Shown: in pieces, positions 39,087-47,944 of the stretch
Position numbering within the stretch: position 1 is the first letter of the stretch
How the letters are laid out: each line of letters starts with the position of its first letter
Assembly: GCF_004358695.1 (NCBI RefSeq)
Contig: NZ_SNAA01000007.1
Span: forward strand, 83,732 to 147,731
Direction: 5' to 3'
Source: Palleronia sediminis
Lineage (GTDB): Bacteria; Pseudomonadota; Alphaproteobacteria; Rhodobacterales; Rhodobacteraceae
Length of the DNA: 64,000 nucleotides
The notes under the pieces: model-generated
Seen by the model: the letters and a program-made list of their open reading frames with translations, nothing else
What the model was told of the DNA's origin: nothing
Databases searched by the model: none
Program-made: the position numbers and the translations under genes

Positions 39087-40164
39087 GATCGGCGGCTGGA
39101 CCGCGCTGCGCGGGCTGCTGGCGCTGTGGATCGTGCTGCACCATTTCTGGCCGCAGACCTCGGCGCCCGTGCCCGGATGGGTGGCGCGCGGCACGCTGGC
39201 GGTCGATCTGTTCTTCGTGCTGTCGGGCGCGGTGATGTGGCACGTCTACGGGCCCGCGCTGGCCGCCGGGCGGTTCTCGGTCCGCGATTTCGCGGCCAAG
39301 CGCTTTGCCCGGCTCTATCCGCTGCACGCGGTCACGGCGGTGGCGGCGTTCGCCATGCTGACGCTTGGGCCGTGGCTGGGCATCGCGGGCCGGACGCCCC
39401 AGACCGACCCGGCGGCGATGCTGGCGCTGCATCTCGGCCTGCTCCACGCCTGGGGGATCACGCCCACGGGCGGGCTGAACTATCCCTCGTGGTCGGTCGC
39501 GGCCGAAGCCTTTGCCTATGCGCTGTTCCCGCTGATCGCGCTGGGCCTGTGCCGCGCGAGCCCGCGCGCGGGGGCCGCGGCCGCGGCGCTTGGGCTGGTG
39601 CTGGCCGCGCTGGTCCTGCAGGCGGCCTGGCCCGAGGAATGGCGCCGCGCCGGCGAGCCATGGGTGCTGACCCGGCTGGAGAACGATTTCGGGGCGCTGC
39701 GCATCCTGCCGGCCTTCGCCCTTGGGGTAGCCCTGCAACGGCTGACCCTGTCGAGCCTTGCCGCGCACCGGATCCTGCCGCCGGCGCTGGCCGCGATGGC
39801 GGTCGCGATGTCCACCGGCCACGACCCGGCTTTCATCCTGGCCGGGGCGGTGGCGATCCGCGCGCTGGCCGCCTGCGCGTGGCGCGTGCCCGCGCCGCTG
39901 GGCCGCCTCGGGCGGATCTCTTACGGGCTCTACATGACCCATGCTCTGGTCCAGATCGCGGGGTTCAAGCTGATCGAGCGCATCGGCGGCTATCGCGACG
40001 ATGCCGTGCCGGTCGCATGGCTGGCCGTCATGCTGCCCCTCGCGATCGCGGTGGGCTGGCTGGCCGAGGCACGGATCGAGACGCCTCTGCGGCGCTGGAT
40101 CTTGCGTCCGCGACCAGCGGCACCAGCAGCCCGGCCAGATGCGCAGCCGATCGGTCCCAGCTGA
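39079..40164 (+). CDS. Acyltransferase family 3 (OafA/ExoZ-like)
   Basis: 361 residues with about ten membrane helices. It starts WTALRGLLALWIVLHHFWP, the typical acyltransferase-3 entry with its catalytic His, then DLFFVLSGAVMW, RFARLYPLHA, and RISYGLYMTHALVQ near the end. It probably adds acetyl or other acyl groups to the polysaccharide. It overlaps the sugar transferase by 8 bases, and its last 137 bases overlap the convergent glycosyltransferase gene. Confidence 0.9.
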   Translation: MREIGGWTALRGLLALWIVLHHFWPQTSAPVPGWVARGTLAVDLFFVLSGAVMWHVYGPALAAGRFSVRDFAAKRFARLYPLHAVTAVAAFAMLTLGPWLGIAGRTPQTDPAAMLALHLGLLHAWGITPTGGLNYPSWSVAAEAFAYALFPLIALGLCRASPRAGAAAAALGLVLAALVLQAAWPEEWRRAGEPWVLTRLENDFGALRILPAFALGVALQRLTLSSLAAHRILPPALAAMAVAMSTGHDPAFILAGAVAIRALAACAWRVPAPLGRLGRISYGLYMTHALVQIAGFKLIERIGGYRDDAVPVAWLAVMLPLAIAVGWLAEARIETPLRRWILRPRPAAPAARPDAQPIGPS

Positions 40165-41185
40165 ACCGCGCGGCGCGTGCCTGGCCCCGCGCCACGACGG
40201 CCGCCCGCGCCGGGCCGTCGAGCGTCGCGAGGTCGCGCAGGCCGCGGGCCATGTCGTCCGTATCGCGCGGATCGAACCACAGCGCCGCGTCCCCCAGCAC
40301 TTCGGGCAGGGCACCGGCGCGCGCCGCCGCGACGGGACAGCCCAGCGCCATCGCCTCGAGCGGGGGGATGCCGAAGCCCTCGTTCAGCGAGGGAAAGACA
40401 AGGCCGCGCGCGCCCATGTAAAGCGCGGCAAGCGTTTCGTCGGGCACCCGGCCCAGCATCCGCAGCCCCGCGGCCCCCGCGCGGGCCACGCCCGGCGCCG
40501 CCCCGCCGGCGACCACCACCGGGGGCACCGCCGCACCCGCCCGTGCCGCCGCCTGCGCCAGCCGTGCGAGGTTCTTGTTGGGCGAGAGGTTGCCCACCGC
40601 CAGCAGGTAACCGCCCGGCGCCAGCCCCAACGCGCCCAGCGCCGCACCCGGATCGGCCGGGGCCGAGAGGTGCCCGGCCGCGTTGGGCACGATCTCGAAC
40701 CGCGCGGCGGGCATGTCGAGCCGCGGCGACAGCTCGGCGGCTGAATGGCGACTGACCGTCATCGCCAGCGCCGCCCGCCGCGCCAGCCGCGGCCGCAGCA
40801 GCGCGTGCCAAGCCCGGTAGCGGCGCGAGAACGCCGCGGGCATCGTCCACAGGTGAGCATCGTGGAACGCGACCGCATGGCGGCGATGCAGCAGCGGCCC
40901 GGCATTGCACAGGCTGAGCAGCACGCCCCCGCGGCTCGCCCGGCCGAGCGCGCCCTGTTCCCACAGGTGCCCCCGCCCACCGCGCAACCGGCGCAACGCG
41001 ATCGCCTGCCAGCCCGGATCGGCGCCGGCGTCATCGGGGGCAAGCGCGATGACCGGGCCCAGCCGTTCGGCCAGCGCCGTGTCGCGCAGCAGCAGCGCGT
41101 CCAGCGCCCCGACGATTTCGCGCGCATAGCGTTGCACCCCCGAGACCGGCTGCCCGAGGAACCGCGCGTTGACGAACAGCGTCAT
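40028..41185 (-). CDS. Glycosyltransferase, GT4 family
   Basis: 385 residues, GT-B fold. N-terminal MTLFVNARFLGQPVSGVQRYAREI; C-terminal donor site AVGNLSPNKNLARL, GRVPDETLAALYMGARGLVFPSLNEGFGIPPLEAMALGCPVAAA, with the EX7E motif. The last 28 residues, Arg/Pro/Ala-rich, overlap the antisense end of the acyltransferase gene and look like a run-on tail. Its ATG overlaps the upstream GT4 stop (ATGA). It transfers one sugar of the repeat unit. Confidence 0.9.
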   Translation of the reverse strand: MTLFVNARFLGQPVSGVQRYAREIVGALDALLLRDTALAERLGPVIALAPDDAGADPGWQAIALRRLRGGRGHLWEQGALGRASRGGVLLSLCNAGPLLHRRHAVAFHDAHLWTMPAAFSRRYRAWHALLRPRLARRAALAMTVSRHSAAELSPRLDMPAARFEIVPNAAGHLSAPADPGAALGALGLAPGGYLLAVGNLSPNKNLARLAQAAARAGAAVPPVVVAGGAAPGVARAGAAGLRMLGRVPDETLAALYMGARGLVFPSLNEGFGIPPLEAMALGCPVAAARAGALPEVLGDAALWFDPRDTDDMARGLRDLATLDGPARAAVVARGQARAARFSWDRSAAHLAGLLVPLVADARSSAAEASRSVPRPASPPRSRGAA

Positions 41186-42330
41186 GCCGCGCGCCGCAGC
41201 GCCGGGGCGAAACGCGCATAGGCCTCGGTCGTGCGGCGGCCCAGCAGGTCGAGCGCCCAGTCCGACACATCCGTCGCCGCGGCCCCCGCGGCGAGACGGC
41301 GCCAAAGCGCCCTGTCCCGCGCGATCCGGCCCAGCGCGGTCACGACGCCGTCCATGTCGTCGGGGCCGCACAGCACCCCGTTCCGCCCGTCATGCACCAG
41401 TTCGGCCAGCCCCGGCAGGGCGGTCGAGACAACCGGACGCCCCGCGGCCAGCGACTGCACCGCGGCGCGCGGCAACCCCTCGCGCGCCGAGACGAGCACG
41501 CTCAGATCGGCAATGGCCAGCAGACGCTCGGGGTCGTCGCGGTGCCCGGCCAGCACGACATGCTCGGCCAACCCGTGGGTCGCGATCAGCCGCGCGACCG
41601 CCGCGCGTTCGGGGCCGTCGCCCGCCAGCACCAGCCGCAACCCGCCCAACGCGCCTGCGCCCCGGCGCGCGATGGCCGCGATCAGCGCCGCCTGCCGTTT
41701 GCGCGGCTCGAAGGACGCGAGCATCACCGCCAGCGGACGCCGCGCCCCCCCCGGCACGCGGCCCGACAACGCGGCCGCATCCTGGGGCGGGGCGGCCCCC
41801 CTGAACCGTGCGAGATCCATCCCCGAGCGGACCACCGCGACTTTTTCGCGAGGCGCGATCCCGGCATCGACATAGGCACAGGCCGCCGCATCGGTCACGG
41901 CGATGAAGCCGTGCGTGCGGCGCGCGGCCAGCCGTTCTGCCCCGCGAAACAGCGCCGCCGGCCCGGTGCCGACACTTTCGAAGGGCACGATATGGATGCC
42001 GTGGATCACGATCGCGCCCGGCGCCGCATCGGCGGCAAGTCGCCCGAGGATGCCCGCCTTGCTTTGATGGGTGTGGATCACGTCAGGCCCGAGGTCGCGA
42101 TACAGCCGCCGCAACGCGCGCAACGCGGCGAGGTCGGCGCGCGGCGCGACCGGATGGACCAGTGGCGCGCAGGCGGCGGCGGCCACCCCCCGCGGCACGG
42201 GGCATTCGGCCCGTCCGCCATGGATCACGGTCACGCAATGGCCCGCGGCGGCCTGCCATTCGGCGGTGGCGAGGGTGTTTTCCTCGGCCCCTCCGCGGGC
42301 GAGGCGGGTGAGGACATGGACGATATGCAA
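41182..42330 (-). CDS. Glycosyltransferase, GT4 family
   Basis: 382 residues, GT-B fold. It begins MHIVHVLTRLARGGAEENTLATAEW, the acceptor-side loop, with PDVIHTHQSKAGILGRL; the C-terminal half shows LASFEPRKRQAALIAAI, VLAGDGPERA, and SAREGLPRAAVQSLAAGRPVV. Start is TTG 42330 with GGGAG upstream. It is first in the leftward pair and divergent from the sulfotransferase gene, with a CtrA-like box between. Confidence 0.9.
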   Translation of the reverse strand: MHIVHVLTRLARGGAEENTLATAEWQAAAGHCVTVIHGGRAECPVPRGVAAAACAPLVHPVAPRADLAALRALRRLYRDLGPDVIHTHQSKAGILGRLAADAAPGAIVIHGIHIVPFESVGTGPAALFRGAERLAARRTHGFIAVTDAAACAYVDAGIAPREKVAVVRSGMDLARFRGAAPPQDAAALSGRVPGGARRPLAVMLASFEPRKRQAALIAAIARRGAGALGGLRLVLAGDGPERAAVARLIATHGLAEHVVLAGHRDDPERLLAIADLSVLVSAREGLPRAAVQSLAAGRPVVSTALPGLAELVHDGRNGVLCGPDDMDGVVTALGRIARDRALWRRLAAGAAATDVSDWALDLLGRRTTEAYARFAPALRRAA

Positions 42331-42356
42331 GAGGCGGCTCCCGAAAGCGGCGGCGT

Positions 42357-42371
42357 TTAAGTGCGCCTTAA
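42357..42371. promoter_or_regulatory. CtrA-type box in the divergent polysaccharide promoter
   Basis: TTAA-GTGCGCC-TTAA is an exact full CtrA site (TTAA-N7-TTAA). It lies 26 bases before the leftward glycosyltransferase TTG and 46 before the sulfotransferase ATG. I saw no second full site in the window. Confidence 0.55.
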
Positions 42372-42417
42372 GGTTTCGCCCCTAGACCCTAAGGAAATGC
42401 TAAGATGCGGGGGCCGA

Positions 42418-43137
42418 ATGACCGGCATTCTCTATATCCACGTCCCGAAATGCGGCGGGTCGAGCTTTGGCGCCGCGCTGCGGCTGGCCCATCCCCTGTC
42501 GCAGGCGACGATCGACCTGCGCGCCGCCCGGTCCGAGGCGCTCGGTCGCGACGCGGCGCTGACGGGCCGCGCCCTCATCCGCGCCGATTACGAGGCGCGC
42601 GACCGCCAGTTGCACCGACTGCTTAGGGCGGGGCGGCGTTGCATCGCGGGGCATGTGCGGGCCTCGGCGGAACTGCTCGACGGGCCGGCGCGGGGCCATC
42701 GCGCCGTGACGCTGCTGCGCGACCCGGTTGCGCGATTCGTCAGCCATTACGCCTATCTCATGCGGCGCCATCCCGACCCCGACCGCCCCGCCACGCTCGA
42801 GGCGTTTCTCGAAACCGACGACGCCATGCGGCTGGGCTCGACCTACCTTTTCTATTTCGGCGGGACCTGGCAGGGCGCGGGGCACGATATCGCCCCGGCC
42901 ATGGCCGCCGCCCGCAAGACGCTTTCGCGATTCGCCCTGATCGGCGACCTGTCGCGGCCCCGCGCTTTTGCCGCCGACCTCCGCCGTCTGTGCCGGCGCC
43001 CCGTCCCGATCCTGACCCGCAACGCGGCGCCCCCATCCGCCCCGCCCCCGCCATCCCTGCGCCCCCGGATCGAGGAAATCTGCGCGCCCGACATCGCGCT
43101 TTACCGCTACGCGACCGGGCTGGAGCACGCGGCATGA
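42418..43137 (+). CDS. Sulfotransferase family 2 protein
   Basis: 239 residues. The PAPS 5'-phosphosulfate loop is seen in IHVPKCGGSSFGAAL and the 3'-phosphate site in LLRDPVARFVSHYAYLMR; a catalytic region IAGHVRAS lies between. It puts sulfate on an acceptor, here probably the polysaccharide or its lipid-linked precursor. ATG 42418 (MTGILYIHVPKCGG) is chosen over an in-frame GTG at 42361, which lies in the CtrA box. It overlaps the next gene by ATGA. Confidence 0.87.
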   Translation: MTGILYIHVPKCGGSSFGAALRLAHPLSQATIDLRAARSEALGRDAALTGRALIRADYEARDRQLHRLLRAGRRCIAGHVRASAELLDGPARGHRAVTLLRDPVARFVSHYAYLMRRHPDPDRPATLEAFLETDDAMRLGSTYLFYFGGTWQGAGHDIAPAMAAARKTLSRFALIGDLSRPRAFAADLRRLCRRPVPILTRNAAPPSAPPPPSLRPRIEEICAPDIALYRYATGLEHAA

Positions 43138-44357
43138 GCGCGGCCCTGTCGCCCCTTGCCCTGCTGGCGATCTGCTGGGGAGCCACCTTTGGCGGAGCCG
43201 CGTTGTGGCTGGCCTTTCCCGACCGGTTCGACCTCGTGCCGCTGCTGCTGGAACGGCAGGGCATCGACCCCGACAGCTATGCGGGGTTGGGGCTTTTGTG
43301 GCTGGCGGTGGCGGGGCTGGCCTGGATCGCGGGGGATCTGGCGCATCGCGGCTTCGGCCGCGTCCCCGGCCCGCCGACCGCCGCGGCGCCGCCGGGCGAT
43401 TCGCTGGCGGGGGCGACGCTTTGCGCGGCGATCCTGTGCCTCGCCGTCACGCTGTGCTGGATCGCCACCGCCGCGATGGCCGTCGGTCCGGGACAGTTCG
43501 CCCGGCTTGCGCTGGCCGACCCGCTGGCCGCGCGGGCGCATCTGTTGTCGTACAAGCTGTTTCCGGGGATGCGGCTGTTCTATGCGGCGCTGCCCGGTCC
43601 CGGCTGCCTTGCCGTCATGCTGCTGGCGCGCGGGGGCCTGTCGCCCCGCGCCCGCACGCGATGCCGGGCGACCGTCGTTCTCGTCACGCTGGCGCTGCTG
43701 ATCCTGCCCGTGGTGATGAGCCAGCGGTTGCTCTTGCTGCAATTCGTGCTGTCTGCCTGGCTCGCAGCCAGCCTGGTTCGCGGGCGCGTCGTCGGGCGGT
43801 CGGGGCTGCTGGCGGGCGCAATGCTGTTTCTCGGCGTCTGGATCGCGCGCGAGGCGATCACCAACCCGTCCTTCGACCGCGGCGCGTTCGATATCGGGAT
43901 ACAAAAGCTCGTCTTCTACTGCGCGAACGACCTTTGGAACGCGCTTGCCCCCCTGGGGCGCGAGGTCGCGCCGACCCTCGGCATGGTCAGCTTTCGCGGG
44001 GTCGCGGTCTTTGCCTTTCTCGATGCGCCGCTCGCCGACGTGCTCGGCCCCCGGCTCGACGCTCTCGAGACGATGCGCGGCGGCGGGGATTTCGCCCTGC
44101 CCACCGCGGCCTTTCTCGATTTCGGCCTTGCGGGCGGCGCGGCGCTGATCGCGGGTTGGGGCTGGATCTTTCGCGCGGCCTTCGTACGGGCCGGGGACGG
44201 GCCGGGCTGGACGGTGCTCTATGCCCAGCTGGGGGCGGCGCTGCTGTTCAGTTCGCACGGGGTCTATGCCACGCATCAGAACCTGATCGCCACGTTGTTG
44301 CTGGTGGCGGCCGTGCTGTGGGTGGCGACCCCTCGGGGGCGCGCGGCGTATGTCTGA
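43134..44357 (+). CDS. Polysaccharide polymerase-like membrane protein (Wzy candidate)
   Basis: 407 residues with nine to eleven membrane helices, a few charged loops, and an AL-rich composition. No strong motif is visible, which is normal for Wzy polymerases. The loop with SFDRGAFDIGIQKLVFYCANDLWNALAPL and a late FSSHGVYATHQNL look like the O-unit polymerase type. The role is inferred from topology and its place between sulfotransferase, acyltransferase and flippase genes, joined by overlaps on both sides. Confidence 0.7.
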   Translation: MSAALSPLALLAICWGATFGGAALWLAFPDRFDLVPLLLERQGIDPDSYAGLGLLWLAVAGLAWIAGDLAHRGFGRVPGPPTAAAPPGDSLAGATLCAAILCLAVTLCWIATAAMAVGPGQFARLALADPLAARAHLLSYKLFPGMRLFYAALPGPGCLAVMLLARGGLSPRARTRCRATVVLVTLALLILPVVMSQRLLLLQFVLSAWLAASLVRGRVVGRSGLLAGAMLFLGVWIAREAITNPSFDRGAFDIGIQKLVFYCANDLWNALAPLGREVAPTLGMVSFRGVAVFAFLDAPLADVLGPRLDALETMRGGGDFALPTAAFLDFGLAGGAALIAGWGWIFRAAFVRAGDGPGWTVLYAQLGAALLFSSHGVYATHQNLIATLLLVAAVLWVATPRGRAAYV

Positions 44358-45387
44358 CGTCGCCTGCCACGCGCCCCGTGCCGCGCCGTCCGAACGTCTT
44401 GCGGGGCTCCAGACCCTGCGCGCGGTGGCCGCGCTGATGGTGCTTGCGGGGCATACCCTTTCCGAGGTGCAGCACCTCGCCGGTCGCCCCCTGCCCCTCG
44501 CCGACCTGCCGTGGAGCCGGGGCGTCGATATCTTTTTCGTCATCTCAGGCTTTGTCGTCGCCCTCTCGGCCGAGCGTTTCCAGGGGCGCCCGCTTGCCTT
44601 CCTGCAACGCCGCGCGATCCGCGTCGTGCCGCTATACTGGCTGTTCACCACCTGCATGGTCGCGGTGCTGCTGATCGCGCCATCGGGGACCAAGGACACC
44701 ACCTTCGACCCTGCCCAGATCGCCGCCTCATACGTCTTTCTCCCGTTCGAGCGTTACGACGGCCGCATCGCCCCGGTCCTGTCGCTGGGCTGGACCCTGA
44801 ATTACGAGATGGCGTTCTACGTCGCCGCCGCGGCCTGCCTGCCGCTGGCCCGGCCGCTCTACTGGCTGGGGATCGGGTTGCTGGGCGCCGTGGCCTTCGG
44901 GGCGGCCTTCGATCCTGCGTCGGCGCCGCTTCTGACATGGACGACGCCGCTCCTGCTCGAGTTCCTGGCGGGGATCGCGCTCGCCCGCATCTGGCGCCGT
45001 CGCGGCACGCGTCCCGATCCGGTACTGGCCGCGGGGCTCTGCGTCGCCGCGCTGGGGCTGTTGCTGGCGCTCGACGGGTCCGCCCTGCCCCGCGCGGTTT
45101 CCGCCGGGGGGCCGGCCCTGCTGGCCGTCGCCGCGGCCACCCTGTTCTGGCCCGCGGGGGCGAAACCCTTGCAATCGCTCGGCGCGGCAAGCTACGCGCT
45201 GTACCTGTCGCACCGCTTTGCCCTGCGCGCCGTCACGCTGGCGCTCGGGTCCTGGGCCGGATCGGCGGCGGGGGCCGCAAGCCTCGTCGCATTGGCGATC
45301 GTCGCCGCGCTGGGGCTGGCGCTGCTCGTTCACCGCCATGTCGAAGGCCCGATGTTCGCCGCGCTGAACTACGATGGCCGCCGATGA
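44350..45387 (+). CDS. Acyltransferase family 3
   Basis: 345 residues, about ten helices. Entry motif LAGLQTLRAVAALMVLAGHTL with the catalytic His, DIFFVISGFVVALSAERF, RRAIRVVPLYWLFT, and ASYALYLSHRF near the end. It is a second, distinct acyl-group transferase of the locus. It overlaps the Wzy-like gene by 8 bases and the flippase by ATGA. Confidence 0.9.
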   Translation: MSDVACHAPRAAPSERLAGLQTLRAVAALMVLAGHTLSEVQHLAGRPLPLADLPWSRGVDIFFVISGFVVALSAERFQGRPLAFLQRRAIRVVPLYWLFTTCMVAVLLIAPSGTKDTTFDPAQIAASYVFLPFERYDGRIAPVLSLGWTLNYEMAFYVAAAACLPLARPLYWLGIGLLGAVAFGAAFDPASAPLLTWTTPLLLEFLAGIALARIWRRRGTRPDPVLAAGLCVAALGLLLALDGSALPRAVSAGGPALLAVAAATLFWPAGAKPLQSLGAASYALYLSHRFALRAVTLALGSWAGSAAGAASLVALAIVAALGLALLVHRHVEGPMFAALNYDGRR

Positions 45388-46712
45388 CCCGGCTCGGCTG
45401 GTCGCTTTGCCTGCAATGGAGCCGGGTCGGCATGGCCGCGGTGGTCTTTCTCGCCGCGGCCCGCCTGCTGCCGCTGGCCGAGCTCGGCGCCTTTGCCGCG
45501 GCCATCGCGGCCCCGCGGTTCCTGCAGAACACCACGCGGGCCGCCCTGTCGGACATGGCCGTCATCCTGCCCGACCGCCCCGGTGTGCGCGGTGCGCTCT
45601 GGGTGTTGGCGTTGTCGGGCGGCGCGCTTGGCTCGGGGGGCGCCGCCCTGCTTGCCACGCTTCTGCCCGATCCGTCGGTCGCGCCGGCCCGTGCGCTGGC
45701 GATCCTGCCCCTCGTCACGGCAATCGCCGCGATCCCCGAGGGCGCGCTGCGGCGCGACCTGTGCCTGCCCGCCCTCGCCCTGCGCAGCGTCGCGGTGCAG
45801 ATCGTCGCGGGCGGCATCGCGCTTGCCGCGCTCGGCGCCGGGTGGGGGCAATGGGCGCTGGTGGGCTATGCGCTTGTCGCCGCCATCCTGTCCGCCCTCA
45901 TCGCGATGCAGCTTGCCCCGCCCCGCGCCCTCGCCCTGCCCGACCGGGGCGATCTGGCTGCCGTCGCGCCCCATCTCGCCCGGCTGACCCTGCGCGAGGC
46001 CATGGCAAGCGCGCCCCTGCCGCTGGCGCAACTGGCGGTCGCGGCCGCGCTCGGCCTGCCCGCGGCGGGCGCGTTCCAGGTGGCCACGCGGATCGTCGGA
46101 CTGGCCGATACGCTGTGCCTCGCGCCGCTGCGCTATGTCGCCCTGCCGCGCCTGCGCGCGGGCGCGCCCGTACCGCCCGAAATCGCGCGGGCCGCGGCCA
46201 TCGGCCTCTGGTCGAGCTGCGGGATGATTGCCACCGCGCCCGTCATCGCGGCTCTCGTCGTGCCCGAGGCGGCGGATCGCGTGGCCCCGGTTCTGGCGTT
46301 GCTCGCCCCCACGCTCGCGGCATCGGCGCTTTCCATGCCGCTGCGCCAGGCGCTCGTCGCGCGGGGGCGCACGGGGGCGGCGCTCTCGCTCGCCGCACTC
46401 ACCCTGGCGCTGGCAATGCTCACCCTCCTGCCCGCGCTCGCGATCTCGGCCGGCGCGGTCGCGCTGGCCGCGTCGGCGGCCTCGACCGGCGCGCTGGCGC
46501 TTTGGGCACCGGCCGCGATGCGCCGCGCGGGGCTGGCGCCCGCCGCGCTCCTCGCGCCGCTCGCGCGCGGCCTGCCCGCCGGGGCGCTGATGATCGGCGC
46601 GCTCGCGACGCTTCCCGCGATGCCCGGCCCGGCGCTGACCCTTGTGCTGTCCATCGCCGCGGGAACCGCTCTTTTCGCCGCCATCCACCTCGTCAGCCGG
46701 AGCGTCGCATGA
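45384..46712 (+). CDS. Polysaccharide flippase (Wzx, MOP superfamily)
   Basis: 442 residues with about twelve helices. The start (MTRLGWSLCLQWSRVGMAAVVFLAAARLLP), the LGAFAAAIA pattern of the first helices, and the later AAGAFQVATRIVGLADTLCLAPLR match oligosaccharide flippases of the MOP family. It would move the lipid-linked unit to the periplasm for polymerisation. It is coupled on both sides by ATGA overlaps. No Wza/Wzc export genes are in the window. Confidence 0.85.
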   Translation: MTRLGWSLCLQWSRVGMAAVVFLAAARLLPLAELGAFAAAIAAPRFLQNTTRAALSDMAVILPDRPGVRGALWVLALSGGALGSGGAALLATLLPDPSVAPARALAILPLVTAIAAIPEGALRRDLCLPALALRSVAVQIVAGGIALAALGAGWGQWALVGYALVAAILSALIAMQLAPPRALALPDRGDLAAVAPHLARLTLREAMASAPLPLAQLAVAAALGLPAAGAFQVATRIVGLADTLCLAPLRYVALPRLRAGAPVPPEIARAAAIGLWSSCGMIATAPVIAALVVPEAADRVAPVLALLAPTLAASALSMPLRQALVARGRTGAALSLAALTLALAMLTLLPALAISAGAVALAASAASTGALALWAPAAMRRAGLAPAALLAPLARGLPAGALMIGALATLPAMPGPALTLVLSIAAGTALFAAIHLVSRSVA

Positions 46713-47944
46713 CCCGCATCGCCATCCTGACCGGGCATCTCGCCCGACAAAGACGCCGCGCCAGTTTAAACTGGGTGGCCGATGCCCTGGCCCGGCAGGG
46801 CCACCGCGTCACGCTCGTCACCGTCGGGCATAGCTGGATCTCGTGGCTCAGGCGCGATCCCCGCCTTGCCGGGGCCGACGCGCCGCCCCGCTCGGGGCCC
46901 GTCGCGCCCAATTTCGACACCGTCTTCGCCCGGTCTCCGATCCACCCCTTCTCGACCCGCTCCGAGCGTCTCGACGCCCTGCTGCGCCCCGCTCACAGTC
47001 TTTTCGCGCGGTTCTGGGCGCCCCGCCTGCGTCATATCCTGGCGCATACCGACCGCGTGATCGTCGAGTCGGGCGCCCCGCTGGTGCTTGTGCCGACGAT
47101 CCGGCGCGTCGCGCCCCATGCCCACATCACCTATCGCGTCAATGACGACCTGCGATGCCTGCGCGCGCCGGGCTGGCTGGTCCGGGCCGAGCCCGCGCTT
47201 GCCGCGATCTGCGACCGCGTCAGCACGGCCAGCCCGCACCTCGCCGCACGCCTGCCCCACCGGGCGGTCACGCTCGACCCGATGGACCGTCCCGATCCGC
47301 TGCCCGCGCCCGGCCCCGATCCCTTTGCCCCCCGCGCCCGGATCGAGGCGATATCGGCCGGCACCACCCAGATCGACATGGCCGCACTGGCCGAGCTTGC
47401 CACCGACCGCCCCGATTGGCGGCTTCATGTCGTCGGGCGCCTGCGCCATGGGCCCCCATCCCTGCCGCCCAATATCCGCCTGCACGGCGAATGCGGGTTC
47501 GACGACACCGTGCGGATGATCGCCCATGCCGATGTCGGGCTGGCCCCCTATCTCGACCGGCCGGGGGTCGCCTACCAGGCCACGAATTCCAATCGCGTGG
47601 CGCTCTACCGCCATTTCGGTCTGCCGATCCTGGCGCCCCCCGCGGTCTGCCACCCCGCGATCCCGGCGCTGATGGGCTGGACCGACCGCGCGGCGCGCGA
47701 CCGCTGCGAAACACGGCCCCGGCGCCCCGAGATCCTGCCGCGTTGGGCCGACCTCGCCGCGCGCCTCGTTCAGAACGGGCCGACCGATCCGCCCGAATAT
47801 GCCGCGACCCCGCCCGAGATCGCCCTGAACCGGCGCAGCCCCACCGTGCCGCCATTCGCCTCGACCGCCAGCGGTGCGTCACCGCCCGCCGCATCGGCCA
47901 CCGCATCCTCGAGCCACAGCCGCCCCGCGTTCGAGCATTTATAG
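46709..47944 (+). CDS. Glycosyltransferase, possibly GumK-like (GT70)
   Basis: 411 residues, GT-B fold. AILTGHLARQRRRASLNWVADAL at the N-terminus and ITYRVNDDLRC in the middle, with DVGLAPYLDRPGVAYQATNSNRVALYRHFGLPILAPP later. The YRVxDD block is like GumK-type glucuronosyltransferases, but this is tentative. The last 58 residues are Pro/Ser/Ala-rich and read across the antisense end of ghsB, so the native end may have been lost. It closes the rightward operon, overlapping the Wzx-like gene by ATGA. Confidence 0.7.
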   Translation: MTRIAILTGHLARQRRRASLNWVADALARQGHRVTLVTVGHSWISWLRRDPRLAGADAPPRSGPVAPNFDTVFARSPIHPFSTRSERLDALLRPAHSLFARFWAPRLRHILAHTDRVIVESGAPLVLVPTIRRVAPHAHITYRVNDDLRCLRAPGWLVRAEPALAAICDRVSTASPHLAARLPHRAVTLDPMDRPDPLPAPGPDPFAPRARIEAISAGTTQIDMAALAELATDRPDWRLHVVGRLRHGPPSLPPNIRLHGECGFDDTVRMIAHADVGLAPYLDRPGVAYQATNSNRVALYRHFGLPILAPPAVCHPAIPALMGWTDRAARDRCETRPRRPEILPRWADLAARLVQNGPTDPPEYAATPPEIALNRRSPTVPPFASTASGASPPAASATASSSHSRPAFEHL

